From: Bacillus haynesii | GTDB taxonomy: Bacteria > Bacillota > Bacilli > Bacillales > Bacillaceae | Length of the DNA: 64,000 bases | Direction: 5' to 3' | Assembly: GCF_001969855.1 (NCBI RefSeq) | Contig: NZ_MRBL01000005.1 | Coordinates: 124,001-188,000, forward strand | Part shown: positions 50,994 to 63,034 of the stretch, piece after piece | Layout of the letters: the number at the start of each line of letters is the position of its first letter | Position numbering within the stretch: the first letter of the stretch is position 1 | Made by a program: the position numbers and the translations under genes | Notes under the pieces: model-generated | The model's input: only the letters and a program-made list of their open reading frames with translations | Databases searched by the model: none | What the model was told of the DNA's origin: nothing

Positions 50994-51759
50994 CTGATGC
51001 TCCTCTAAAATCAAAGCGGCCGGCTTTGTTGATAACCGCTTCCTCAATGCGGTGCAAAAAGGCGTTTTTAACATGGGGGTGAAAGCCGAGGTAATCCGTC
51101 AGCACGACATCCGGATTGGTTTCTTTCAGCTTTGCGGTTTCCCTTTCAATCTCGTTCATCAGCATACCGGTAAACAGCAGATACGGCACGATGAATGTCG
51201 TTTTTCCGTCCCGTTCTTTGAGCTGTTTAAACACATCCAGGTAGTGCGGTTCACAGGCTGTCATAAAGCAGGGAATGACCTCGTCAACGGGTGTGAGGTC
51301 TCTCAGCCGCTCGCAAATGTCATAGACATCCCGTTTGACATCCGGATCAGAGCTTCCCCTTCCGATCAACACGACTCTTGCATGTTCATATGGCGTCCCC
51401 GTTTCTTCGATCCTTGTAAAAACCGCTTTGACGACTTCCTGATCGACGCCGATCGGCTTTCCGTAAGTGACGCTGACGGAAGGATATTGCGAGGAAGCAC
51501 GGGCAAGCTCTTCAGGGATGTCCCTTTTGGCATGTGCGGCTGTCAATAGAAGAAGCGGCACGGCCGCGATATGCGTCGCCCCCTTTTCCACACACGCTTT
51601 AAAGCCGGTTTCGATATCCGGTGCCACCAGTTCCAAAAAAGAGATTTCCTGAATGGGGGCGGACATGTTTTCTTTGCAGCTCTCCAAAAAAGCGGCTGCT
51701 TCTGTTTGCGCTTTTTTCAGACGGCTTCCATGGCCGATATATAAAATCGCTTGTTTCAT
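50974..51759 (-). CDS. sirB: Sirohydrochlorin ferrochelatase SirB (YlnE)
   Basis: 261 residues in two CbiX-like halves. LYIGHGSRLKKAQTE carries the N-terminal histidine; VPLLLLTAAHAKRDIPEEL and VPYLLFTGMLMNEIE are the paired conserved segments. It inserts iron into sirohydrochlorin to give siroheme for sulfite reductase. One base separates it from sumT. Confidence 0.94.
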   Translation of the reverse strand: MKQAILYIGHGSRLKKAQTEAAAFLESCKENMSAPIQEISFLELVAPDIETGFKACVEKGATHIAAVPLLLLTAAHAKRDIPEELARASSQYPSVSVTYGKPIGVDQEVVKAVFTRIEETGTPYEHARVVLIGRGSSDPDVKRDVYDICERLRDLTPVDEVIPCFMTACEPHYLDVFKQLKERDGKTTFIVPYLLFTGMLMNEIERETAKLKETNPDVVLTDYLGFHPHVKNAFLHRIEEAVINKAGRFDFRGASDAAASH

Positions 51760-51760
51760 A

Positions 51761-52534
51761 TTAAAGCGCCTCGCTTAATGCCGGATCTTTCAGCTCGGGT
51801 TCAAACCAGCTTAACTGTGAGCTGAATTGAACGACATCCCCGATGACAATCAGGCTCGGGTTTGCAATCTTTTCGCTTTCGGCTGTAGCGGCAAGCGTTT
51901 CAACCGTGCAAAGCACCGTTTTTTGTTTGTCCGTCGTTCCCCAATGGATGAAAGCGGCAGGCGTTGACGGATCTCTGCCGTTTTCGATCAGAAGCCTTTC
52001 AATTTGCTTCACGTTTTTGATCCCCATATAAATGACAAGCGTATCGATCCCTGTGGCTAACGCTTTCCACTTCTCTTCAAAATTTTCTTCTTTTTGATAA
52101 TGGCCTGTCACGAAAGCGACGTTTGAACTCGCTTCCCGGTGTGTCACCGGAATGCCCGCATAAGCAGCAGCGGCAATTCCCGAGGTGATTCCCGGCACAA
52201 TTTCAAAAGCAACCCCGTGTTCAGCGAGGGTTTGCGCTTCCTCGCCGCCTCTGCCGAATACGAAAGGATCGCCGCCTTTCAGTCTGACAACGGTTTTCCC
52301 TTTTTTCGCATACTTGACGAGAAAATGATTGATCGTTTCCTGCTTCATCATGTGGTAGTCCGGAAGCTTTCCGCAGTAGATGAGATCCGCTCCCTCCTTG
52401 GCATGCTGTAAAATCTGTTTATTCACAAGCCTGTCATACAAAATGACATCAGCTGTCTGGATGGCTTTTAAAGCTTTGATCGTCAGTAAATCGGGGTCTC
52501 CAGGACCTGCCCCAACGATATATACTTTCCCCAT
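51761..52534 (-). CDS. sumT: Uroporphyrinogen-III C-methyltransferase SumT (YlnD)
   Basis: 257 residues starting MGKVYIVGAGPGDPDLLTIKA. RLKGGDPFVFGRGGEE and VTFVTGH-like VAFVTGHYQ are the SAM-binding motifs; YMGIKNVKQIERLL follows. It doubly methylates uroporphyrinogen III to precorrin-2. The ATG follows GGGGGGAGATCTAAG; an upstream in-frame start is rejected on family length. The 149-base gap to cysC is the longest inside the operon. Confidence 0.94.
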   Translation of the reverse strand: MGKVYIVGAGPGDPDLLTIKALKAIQTADVILYDRLVNKQILQHAKEGADLIYCGKLPDYHMMKQETINHFLVKYAKKGKTVVRLKGGDPFVFGRGGEEAQTLAEHGVAFEIVPGITSGIAAAAYAGIPVTHREASSNVAFVTGHYQKEENFEEKWKALATGIDTLVIYMGIKNVKQIERLLIENGRDPSTPAAFIHWGTTDKQKTVLCTVETLAATAESEKIANPSLIVIGDVVQFSSQLSWFEPELKDPALSEAL

Positions 52535-52683
52535 CTTAGATCTCCCCCCGATCTGCAACGTCTTCTTCAATTCATTATAAATCATAAAGAAAGCGTTTGG
52601 TGCCTGAAAATATCACAAAAACCAAACGTTTTCTTTATGAAATAGGAAAGTGCATGTGCCGCACTTTCCTATTCACCCGCATT

Positions 52684-53277
52684 TTATTTCGTTTGATCTT
52701 TCACGTATTGGACGAGCTGGTTTTTGCACTCCTCCCGGTTATGTGCGCCTGTATCAAGAACAAGCTCAGGCGTATCAGGCTCTTCATAAGGCGAATCGAT
52801 CCCCGTGAAAAATGGAATTTCTCCGTTTCTCGCTTTTCTGTACAAGCCTTTCGGGTCGCGCTCTTCACACGTCGCCAAATCGCATTTCACATAGACTTCG
52901 TGAAACTCATCTTCCTCGACGAGCTGTCTGACAAGCCCGCGGTCTTCTTTAAAAGGAGAAATGAACGCCGTAATGACGATCGTCCCCTGTTCGACAAAGA
53001 GCTTCGCAACCTCGCCGATCCGACGGATGTTTTCCTTCCGGTCTTCATCAGAAAACCCGAGGTCCTTGTTCAGCCCGTGCCTGACGTTGTCGCCGTCAAG
53101 CACCGTGACCTGGTAGCCTTGTTCAAACAACTCACGCGCAGCAGCGTTGGCAATCGTTGATTTTCCCGAACCGCTCAAGCCCGTCAGCCAAATGATTGAG
53201 CTTTTATGTTGATTTTTCTCATGATATTCCCGTTTTGTAATGGACGCTTCATGCCAGACAATATCTTTATTTACCAA
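52684..53277 (-). CDS. cysC: Adenylylsulfate kinase
   Basis: 197 residues. WLTGLSGSGKSTIANA (P loop), LDGDNVRHGLNKDLGFS and ITAFISPFKEDR are typical. It phosphorylates APS to PAPS. The start is TTG, six bases after GGGGGAG, and the N-terminus VNKDIVWHEASITK agrees with B. subtilis. 13 bases after sat. Confidence 0.96.
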   Translation of the reverse strand: MVNKDIVWHEASITKREYHEKNQHKSSIIWLTGLSGSGKSTIANAAARELFEQGYQVTVLDGDNVRHGLNKDLGFSDEDRKENIRRIGEVAKLFVEQGTIVITAFISPFKEDRGLVRQLVEEDEFHEVYVKCDLATCEERDPKGLYRKARNGEIPFFTGIDSPYEEPDTPELVLDTGAHNREECKNQLVQYVKDQTK

Positions 53278-53290
53278 GAGATGCTCCCCC

Positions 53291-54427
53291 TTAAGAAACC
53301 CCGGCCGTTAAGCCTTTGATTAATGTTTGAATGACTTCAGGACGGCTGAATGTGCTCGGCGGGAACTCGCCGTTTCTCAGCATGGCCCTCACCTTTGTGC
53401 CGGACAAAATGACATGATGTTCTTTGCCGTGAGGGCACGTTTTCGCCGTCGCCATTGACCCGCAGACATTGCAGTAGAAGCTGTGTTCGAATTTCAGCGG
53501 CGTAATGCCGATCTCTTCCGGCGCGAACTGATCGAACAGCTCCTGCGCTTCATATGTGCCGTAGTAATCGCCGACTCCGGCATGGTCTCTTCCGACGATA
53601 AAATGCGTGCATCCGTAGTTCTTTCTGACAAGCGCATGGAAGATCGCTTCCTTCGGCCCCGCATAGCGCATCGCCGCCGGAAAAACGCCGAGGAAGACGC
53701 GGTCTTTCGGGTAGTAGCCGTCAAGCAGCACTTGATAGCTTTCCATGCGGACATCAGCCGGAATATCGTCTGATTTTGTTTCCCCGACGAGCGGATTGAG
53801 GAAAAGGCCGTCTACCGTCTCCAGCGCCGTTTTTTGAATGTATTCGTGCGCTCTGTGAACCGGATTTCTCGTCTGGAATCCGACGATCGTTTTCCAGCCG
53901 AGTTCAGCGAATTTTTTTCTTGTTTCCAGAGGTTCGAATGTGTGCGCCGGAAATTGCTTGACGCTTCGTTTAATGAGCGTGATCGGCCCGCCCACATAAA
54001 CGCTGCCGCGGTCAAACAATTTTTTGACGCCCGGATGTTCGAGTTCGTCGGTTTTATAGATATTGACGGCTTCCGTTTTCTTGTCCGGCGTATAGATGTC
54101 TTCGATCTCAATGACGCCGTAGGTATCCCCATTATAGGTGAGGCGGACGGTGTCACCCGCTTTTAAGCTTGAAGCTTTTTGCCCGTCAACAGGCAGAGTG
54201 ATCGGAAGCGTCCATATTTCTCCGCTTGATAGTCTCATATTTTCGACAACGGACAGATAGTCTTTCTCTGTCATAAAGCCTTGGATCGGGCTGTACGCAC
54301 CGATTCCGATCAGCTCCAAATCTGAAAAAGCCATTAAATCAAGCTCAATTTCCTGTGCGATATGTTGAAAATCGTATGCTTCATTGACGCGGTTAACCAA
54401 GACACCGCCGTGTGGTGCTAAACTCAT
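53291..54427 (-). CDS. sat: Sulfate adenylyltransferase (ATP sulfurylase)
   Basis: 378 residues starting [14 protein letters not shown]. Active-site [32 protein letters not shown], and zinc cysteines in [16 protein letters not shown]. It makes APS from sulfate and ATP. The ATG follows AGGGGGAAACAAGTTT; an in-frame ATG 16 codons earlier lies in the cysP end and is rejected. 25 bases after cysP. Confidence 0.97.
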   Translation of the reverse strand: MSLAPHGGVLVNRVNEAYDFQHIAQEIELDLMAFSDLELIGIGAYSPIQGFMTEKDYLSVVENMRLSSGEIWTLPITLPVDGQKASSLKAGDTVRLTYNGDTYGVIEIEDIYTPDKKTEAVNIYKTDELEHPGVKKLFDRGSVYVGGPITLIKRSVKQFPAHTFEPLETRKKFAELGWKTIVGFQTRNPVHRAHEYIQKTALETVDGLFLNPLVGETKSDDIPADVRMESYQVLLDGYYPKDRVFLGVFPAAMRYAGPKEAIFHALVRKNYGCTHFIVGRDHAGVGDYYGTYEAQELFDQFAPEEIGITPLKFEHSFYCNVCGSMATAKTCPHGKEHHVILSGTKVRAMLRNGEFPPSTFSRPEVIQTLIKGLTAGVS

Positions 54428-54452
54428 AAACTTGTTTCCCCCTACTTTGTGT

Positions 54453-55517
54453 TTAAATTCCTCCGCCTTGCTCATGGACGGAGCTGTGTTCTTTTTTGAC
54501 CGCTCTCATCAGGCTGAGCGTTCCGACAGATGCCAGAAGGACGCTTGTGACGACGATGAGAGCATAATAGTCTCCTTTTAATAAAAGGCTGACCAGCATA
54601 TAGGATAGGCTTAATGAAAGGAACGGCGAGACGACCCATACTTTCAGCATCGTTTTGACCACTTGTTTATGAAAGACATTGCCGCCGTTTTTTGCCATTC
54701 CCATCCCTATAATAGAAGATGATGTGACTTGCGCAAGCGGAACCGGCAAACCGAAAATTGAACTGATGATGACAAGCCCGGCCCCCGTTCCGGAAAGGAG
54801 AATCCCCTCTCCTTTTGAAAATCTCGTAATCTTTTTGCCGTTTGTTTCAAGAACGCGCCTGCCCAGTAAAAGAGCGCCCAGCGCGACAAACAGTCCGCCG
54901 TAGAGCGTTCCTTCCCCGACTGTCAAAACATGCGCCGCCACCAGAGGTCCGACAGCGTTTGCGACATTGTTCATGCCTGCTGAGAAGGCTTCAAAAAACC
55001 CGGTGATCAACAGAATGACCGCCAAAACCTTTGCTTTTTTTCCCGCGGCAGGACGTTTGATCGTTTTTTTCATGATTTTTGCCATCGCAAATGTAAACGT
55101 GAAAGCGACGATTGGTACAATGACCCAAAATGAGACGATGACAAGCAAAGATTTCACATACAAAACCTGATAAGCGACACCTACTCCGACAACAGATCCG
55201 ACTGTCACTTCACTTGTCGAAAGCGGAATGCCGAGTACATTTGCGATAAAGAGCGACAGCGCCGCCGATCCGATAATAATGCAGACGATTTCGAGCGAAA
55301 TCACCCGTTCGGGAATGATGCCTGAGCTGATCGTTTTCACGACGTTTCCTCCGCCGATGACGGCGCCCGAGAGAACGCCGGCTGCACAGATCAGGAGGGC
55401 GTGAAACTTCTTTTTGACGGCTTCAGATCCATAGGCGATTCCCATTGAAGCAGCTGCACCGCTCGCTCCGATATTCATCGCAAAAAACATGCTAAATAAA
55501 ATGGCGGCAAGTTCCAT
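54453..55517 (-). CDS. cysP: Sulfate permease CysP
   Basis: 354-residue membrane protein of the inorganic phosphate transporter (PiT) family, about ten hydrophobic segments. Family repeats: [19 protein letters not shown] in the first half and [16 protein letters not shown] in the second. B. subtilis CysP (YlnA) is a sulfate transporter; context with sat and cysH supports that here rather than phosphate. ATG after AAGGAGATGAGTC. 11 bases after cysH. Confidence 0.95.
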   Translation of the reverse strand: MELAAILFSMFFAMNIGASGAAASMGIAYGSEAVKKKFHALLICAAGVLSGAVIGGGNVVKTISSGIIPERVISLEIVCIIIGSAALSLFIANVLGIPLSTSEVTVGSVVGVGVAYQVLYVKSLLVIVSFWVIVPIVAFTFTFAMAKIMKKTIKRPAAGKKAKVLAVILLITGFFEAFSAGMNNVANAVGPLVAAHVLTVGEGTLYGGLFVALGALLLGRRVLETNGKKITRFSKGEGILLSGTGAGLVIISSIFGLPVPLAQVTSSSIIGMGMAKNGGNVFHKQVVKTMLKVWVVSPFLSLSLSYMLVSLLLKGDYYALIVVTSVLLASVGTLSLMRAVKKEHSSVHEQGGGI

Positions 55518-55528
55518 GACTCATCTCC

Positions 55529-56230
55529 TTACTCGTGTAATCCGCATTCTGTTTTAGCCGATCCGTTCCAGCGGCCTGATCGAAGATCCTCCATCGTAAA
55601 GGCCGGAGAGGTGCACGGAGCGCAGCCGATGCTTGGATAGCCTTGATCATGAAGCGGATTGTATGGGAGATCGTGCTTTGTCACATATCTCCAAATATCC
55701 TTCCACGTCCAATGAATGAGCGGACAAACTTTGATGGACTTGAATTTTTCATCTTTGTTCAAAAAGTTCGTTTTGCTCCGCCCGGGCGATTGCTCGCGGC
55801 GCAGGCCCGACAGCCACGCCGGGTAGCCTGATAGCGTCTCGCGGAGAGGAATGACCTTCCTCATTTCACAGCAGGAGTTCGGAGCGGTCTTCCATAGTTC
55901 GTCCCCATATTCTTTCGCCTGCTCTTCGACGGTAAGCTCCGGTTTTTTCATGATAATCTGAAGGCCTGGATATCGTTCTTTGACAGCGTCGATCGTTTCA
56001 TACGTTTCTTTAAAATGAAGCCCTGTATCAAGGAAAACGATGACTGCATCTTTTTTCACCTTATAAATCAAATCGATCAGGACGATCCCCTCAATTCCGA
56101 AGCTGCACGCATATACGAGCTGATCCCCGTAATGTCCGTACGCCCACTTCAGGACGGACAGCGCTCCTTTATAAGAGTCATCTTCCTGAAAAGAGATGTT
56201 TGGTTCCTCCCATGTGCTGTAAGTAAAAAT
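55529..56230 (-). CDS. cysH: APS/PAPS reductase CysH, apparent ATT start codon
   Basis: 233 residues, exactly the B. subtilis length, if translation starts at ATT (56230), eight bases after AAGGGGG. The first ordinary start codon in frame is TTG at codon 54 and would remove YACSFGIEG (40-48), the nucleotide-binding loop. The frame is intact: C120-C121 and C203-C206 would hold a [4Fe-4S] cluster, and C229 in ECGLHE is the catalytic cysteine. Upstream codons in frame hold no ATG, GTG or TTG nearby. It reduces APS or PAPS to sulfite. Odd also because an intrinsic terminator lies 27 bases upstream. The gene identity is certain; the start is inferred. Confidence 0.9.
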   Translation of the reverse strand: MFTYSTWEEPNISFQEDDSYKGALSVLKWAYGHYGDQLVYACSFGIEGIVLIDLIYKVKKDAVIVFLDTGLHFKETYETIDAVKERYPGLQIIMKKPELTVEEQAKEYGDELWKTAPNSCCEMRKVIPLRETLSGYPAWLSGLRREQSPGRSKTNFLNKDEKFKSIKVCPLIHWTWKDIWRYVTKHDLPYNPLHDQGYPSIGCAPCTSPAFTMEDLRSGRWNGSAKTECGLHE

Positions 56231-56256
56231 TTTCGGTTCCCCCTTTTTTCGCCAAC

Positions 56257-56297
56257 AAAAAAACGGCTTCCAGCAGAAAAAAACTGTGAAAACCGCC
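56257..56297 (-). terminator. Intrinsic terminator between the small DUF2292-like gene and cysH
   Basis: Minus CGGTTTTC (plus 56288-56295) pairs with GGAAGCCG (plus 56264-56271), two wobbles, with an inner CAG/CTG stem around seven T, followed by seven T at plus 56257-56263. Read-through would be required for cysH expression. Confidence 0.75.
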
Positions 56298-56315
56298 TCT
56301 AGTTTGTCTAGTCAG

Positions 56316-56459
56316 CTATTTCAATCTTATTTTTTCATTTTTTTCGATTTGAATGACTTTGCCGTCTTGAACAACGAATGTGATCGATCCGTAATTCATG
56401 TCTTTCAGCATGTCTTTCATTTTGATGATCACCTTTTCAAGCTGTTCATCTGTCTTCAC
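56316..56459 (-). CDS. Small DUF2292/YezD-like protein downstream of the SAM riboswitch
   Basis: A 47-residue frame with GTG start, six bases after AGGAGGAG, an excellent ribosome site. The N-terminal half is a charged helix; the second half, NYGSITFVVQDGKVIQIEKN, matches the DUF2292 pattern (YGSI, DGKV, QIE). Family members are short and often found with sulfur genes. No function is established to my knowledge. It is the first gene after the riboswitch and is followed by a terminator, then cysH. I do not recall an equivalent at this spot in B. subtilis. Confidence 0.8.
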   Translation of the reverse strand: MKTDEQLEKVIIKMKDMLKDMNYGSITFVVQDGKVIQIEKNEKIRLK

Positions 56460-56481
56460 TTCTAGCTCCTCCTCTGCCCCT

Positions 56482-56519
56482 TAAAAATTAAAATCTTTCT
56501 TCCAATTTTGAAAGAAAGA
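56482..56519 (-). terminator. Riboswitch-controlled terminator (expression platform)
   Basis: Minus TCTTTCTTTC pairs with GAAGAAAGA (one bulge) around a short loop, followed by TTTTAATTTTT. It lies 18 bases after the aptamer, as expected for an S-box off switch. Confidence 0.6.
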
Positions 56520-56537
56520 CGAGGAACTCCGCTATTC

Positions 56538-56640
56538 CTTATCTCTCAAAATGAGGGCATTTTGCTGGAAGTAGCACCTTACGCTTCACACGCAGGTTGC
56601 CGGGTTTCATCGGACCAGTCCCTCCACCGCTCTTGATAAG
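56538..56640 (-). promoter_or_regulatory. SAM-I (S-box) riboswitch aptamer
   Basis: Read on the minus strand: CTTATCAAGAGCGGTGGAGG, then GACTGGTCCGATGAAACCCG, GCAACC, GGTGCTA-CTTCCAGCA, and GAGAGATAAG, which closes P1 with CTTATC. These are the invariant S-box blocks in order. SAM binding should favour termination and reduce sulfur assimilation when methionine is plentiful. The B. subtilis cysH operon is also reported as S-box controlled. Confidence 0.97.
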
Positions 56641-56660
56641 TTTGCTTTTGTTATTTTAAA

Positions 56661-56688
56661 ATTTTAGCACAATTCGAATAAAAGTCAA
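56661..56688 (-). promoter_or_regulatory. Sigma-A promoter of the sulfur operon
   Basis: TTGACT (plus 56683-56688), 16-base spacer ending in TGC, TAAAAT (plus 56661-56666): an extended -10 promoter. About 15 bases further is the expected start, just before the aptamer. Confidence 0.8.
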
Positions 56689-56762
56689 CCCGACTTTTTT
56701 TATAGGATTAATAAAAAATAAAAATAATCCGATTTTACTATTTTAAAATCTGCAAAAAGGCG

Positions 56763-56800
56763 CAAAAAAAGCCGTTCTCCCATTTGGAGAATACGGCTTT
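56763..56800 (-). terminator. Intrinsic terminator of the pyr operon
   Basis: Minus AAAGCCGTATTCTCC pairs with GGGAGAACGGCTTT (one bulge), four-base loop, followed by seven T. It lies just past the pyrE stop. Confidence 0.9.
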
Positions 56801-56805
56801 GATCA

Positions 56806-57431
56806 TCAGTCCATCCAAGACTTGCTTTCAGGATTCGCCTTCCATTCTTTCAGTTTGGCGGCATCCTGTTCACTGATATATCCACCGGCAAGCGCAGCCT
56901 CTGTCAACGTATCGTAATCAGTCAGCGTGTGGTATTCAACGCCCGCTTCGCTGAAAGCGGCGGCGGCTTTTGGAAGCCCGTAAGTGAAAATGGCGGCGAC
57001 GCCGAGCACTTCACATCCCGCCTCTGTAAGGGCGGCTGCTGCTTCAAGGACGCTTCCGCCCGTTGAAATTAAATCTTCGATCACAACGACTTTCTGTCCT
57101 TTTACAACGGCGCCTTCAATTTGGTTTCCTTTGCCGTGCGCCTTCGGTTTGCTTCTGACGTAGCACATCGGCAGGCTCAGCCTGTCAGCGGCAAGCGCGG
57201 CATGAGGGATTCCCGCGGTTGCCGTACCGGCGATCATTTCGGCTCCGGGAAATTTGTCTTGAATCAGTCCGGCAAGCCCTGAAGCTATATCATGCCTTAC
57301 TTCCGGATATGAAAGCGTCAAACGGTTGTCGCAGTAGATGGGCGACAGGATGCCGCTCGCCCATGTGAACGGCTCGTTCGGGCGCAGGAAAACCGCTTTG
57401 ATTTTTAATAAATGGTTTGCAATGTCTGTTT

Positions 57432-57435
<4 letters not shown>
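56806..57435 (-). CDS. pyrE: Orotate phosphoribosyltransferase
   Basis: 209 residues. PRPP motif [16 protein letters not shown]; substrate parts [18 protein letters not shown] and [15 protein letters not shown]. It makes OMP from orotate and PRPP. The ATG overlaps the pyrF stop by four bases (ATGA). Last gene of the operon. Confidence 0.97.
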
Positions 57436-59821
<2,386 letters not shown>

Positions 59822-59825
<4 letters not shown>

Positions 59826-62800
59826 CTGACAGCCGCCTTTTGCTCGATTTTAACCGCCGGCATATGATCGGCGCGGAAGCTCATGCTTTCAAGCACCCGT
59901 AAAATCGCTTCCGCCGTATCAAGGGATGTCAGGCAGGCAACGCCGTTTTCAACGGATTCGCGTCTGATTCTGAAGCCGTCCCTTGCCGGTTGCTTCCCTT
60001 TTGTCAGCGTATTGACGACGAACTGCGCTTCCCCGTTTCGAATGACATCAAGGAGATTTGTGCCTTCTTCGCCGATTTTCCCGACGGTTTTAACAGGTAC
60101 GGATGCGGCTCTTAAATAGCCGGCCGTTCCTTCCGTAGCCAATATTTTATAGCCGATCGCATGGAACCGCTTGGCGATCGATAGTCCTTCCTCTTTATCT
60201 TTATCAGCAACTGTCAGGAGAACAGAGCCGTAGTTCGGAATTTGGATGCCTGAAGCGATCAGTCCTTTGTATAGCGCTTTTTCCAATGTGCTGTCTTTGC
60301 CCATGACTTCCCCGGTTGATTTCATTTCCGGTCCGAGCGTGATATCCACTCTTCTCAGCTTTGCAAACGAAAAGACCGGCACTTTCACATATACGCCTTC
60401 CTGCTCTTTTTGGAGGCCTTCTGTATAGCCCATATCGGCAAGCTTCCCGCCGAGAATCACTTTTGTTGCGAGATTGGCCATCGGAATGCCGGTGATTTTG
60501 CTGAGAAACGGCACCGTGCGGCTCGATCTCGGGTTGACTTCAAGGACATAAACCTCATCTTTTGAAAGGACAAACTGAATGTTGAGCAGGCCGACGATGT
60601 TTAAGCCTTTTGCAAGCTTAATCGTGTATGCTTCAATCTTTTTCTTAATGTCCTCTGAAAGGGATTGCGGCGGGTAAACGGCAATCGAATCCCCCGAGTG
60701 GACGCCCGCCCGTTCGATGTGCTCCATAATCCCCGGAATGACGACCGTTTCACCGTCAGAAATCGCATCCACTTCAATTTCTTTTCCGGTTAAATATTTA
60801 TCGATCAGGACAGGGTGCTGCGGATTGATTTTTACTGCATTCTCCATATAATGGAGAAGCTCTGCTTCATGGTAGACGATCTCCATCGCACGTCCCCCGA
60901 GTACATACGATGGGCGGACAAGCACCGGATAGCCGATGTTGGCTGCGATTTCAACGGCACCTTCCACAGATGTCGCCGTTTTTCCAAGCGGCTGAGGTAC
61001 ATGCAGCGTTTCAAGCGTCTGTTCGAACTTGTCACGGTCCTCGGCGCGGTCCAAATCTTCAAGGGATGTTCCAAGAATGGCGACGCCCCGCTCCGCGAGC
61101 TCTTCGGCAAGGTTGATCGCTGTCTGTCCGCCAAACTGAACGACGACGCCTTTCGGCTGCTCCAAATCGATGATATGCATGACATCTTCAACAGTAAGCG
61201 GCTCAAAGTAGAGCTTGTCGGAAATGCTGAAGTCCGTTGAAACCGTCTCAGGATTGTTGTTGATAATGATTGCTTCATAGCCGGCTTCTTTAATCGCCCA
61301 GACCGAATGCACAGTCGCATAATCGAATTCAACCCCCTGGCCGATCCGGATCGGACCCGAGCCAAGAACGATGACGCTGTTTTTGTCCGTTCTGACCGAT
61401 TCGTTTTCTTCTTCATACGTGCTGTAGAAATACGGTGTCTCCGATTCAAATTCAGCCGCGCATGTATCAACCATTTTATAAACAGGCGTAATGCCTGCTT
61501 CTGTTCTAAGATCATAAAGCTTTCTTTCAGACATCTCCCAGAGAAGGCTGATGAAGCGGTCTGAAAAACCGAGCTCTTTCGCTTCTTTTAAAAGGCCGAG
61601 TTCGCCGCGCCCGGCTTTCAGCTTCTCTTCAAAGCGAATGATTCCCTCAAGCTTGTGCAGGAAGAACAGGTCAATTGCCGAAAATTCGTGGAGATCGCTG
61701 ACTGTGTATCCTCTTCTGAACGCTTCGGCCAAGTAAAAGAGCCGTTCGTCTCCCGCTTTTTTAATCCGTTTTTCAAGCACTTCATTTGAGATCTCACCGG
61801 CATCTTTCAGTTCCAGGTGGTAGACATCCGCTTCAAGAGAGCGGACCGCTTTTAGGAGAGATTCCTCCCATGTTCTTCCGATCGCCATCACTTCGCCCGT
61901 CGCTTTCATCTGCGTGCCGAGCCTGCGGTTTGCCGATTCGAATTTATCAAACGGCCAGCGCGGTATTTTTGAAACGACATAGTCGAGTGCAGGTTCGAAA
62001 GATGCGTACGTTTTTCCTGTAACAGGATTCATCATTTCGTCAAGAGACAAACCGACGGCGATTTTGGCGGCAAGCTTTGCGATCGGATAGCCCGTCGCTT
62101 TTGAGGCAAGTGCTGATGAACGGCTGACCCGCGGGTTTACCTCGATGATGTAGTACTGAAAGCTGTCCGGGTCAAGCGCCAGCTGAACGTTACAGCCGCC
62201 TTCGATTTCAAGCGCGCGGATGATTTTCAGCGATACATTGCGAAGCATTTGGTATTCGCGGTCGCTCAGCGTCTGGCTCGGCGCTACAACGATGCTGTCC
62301 CCGGTATGAATCCCGACCGGATCGATGTTTTCCATATTGCAGACGACGATCGCATGATCGCTCGAGTCTCTCATGACTTCATACTCGATTTCTTTGTAGC
62401 CGGCGATGCTCTTTTCAAGCAGACATTGATGAACCGGGCTCATTTTTAAGCCGTTTTCAACGATTTCCTTCAGCTCGTCTTCGTTTGAGCAGATGCCTCC
62501 GCCTGTTCCGCCAAGCGTGTATGCCGGCCTGACGATGACAGGAAAGCCGATGCGCTCGACAAACTCGCGCGCTTCGCCGAGCGAGTGGATGATCTCGCTT
62601 TCCGGAACCGGCTCATTCAACTCATTCATCAAGCTTCTGAACAAGTCGCGGTCCTCCGCTTTTTGGATCGCCGACAATTTCGTGCCGAGCACTTCAACGC
62701 CGCACTCAGCCAAGATGCCGTGCTCGGACAGTTCGACCGCCAAGTTAAGGCCCGTCTGCCCGCCCAATGTCGGCAAAATCGCGTCCGGCCGCTCTTTGCG

Positions 62801-63034
62801 GATGATCCGTGTTAAGAATTCAAGCGTCAGCGGTTCGATATATACGCGGTCGGCCATTTCCGTATCTGTCATGATCGTCGCCGGATTTGAGTTGACAAGA
62901 ATGACTTCATAGCCTTCTTCTTTTAAAGCGAGGCAGGCCTGTGTGCCCGCATAATCAAATTCCGCCGCCTGCCCGATAATAATCGGCCCTGATCCGATCA
63001 CCAAGATCTTTTTGATATCTACGCGTTTAGGCAT
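59822..63034 (-). CDS. pyrAB: Carbamoyl phosphate synthase, large subunit (pyrimidine-specific)
   Basis: 1070 residues in two homologous ATP-grasp halves: [20 protein letters not shown] at the start and [17 protein letters not shown] near 550. [20 protein letters not shown] and [20 protein letters not shown] are the paired ATP-site segments. The C-terminal 140 residues are an MGS-like allosteric domain. It makes carbamoyl phosphate from ammonia supplied by PyrAA. Overlaps pyrAA by 16 bases. Confidence 0.98.

Noticed and set aside
55529..56071. cysH as a truncated 180-residue gene or pseudogene
   Set aside because: The family sequence continues without break for 53 more codons upstream to the expected N-terminus, so only the start codon is unusual.
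60832..61515. 227-codon minus-strand frame in another phase of pyrAB
   Set aside because: Overlaps a fully conserved gene; composition is Ser/Arg-rich and not protein-like.
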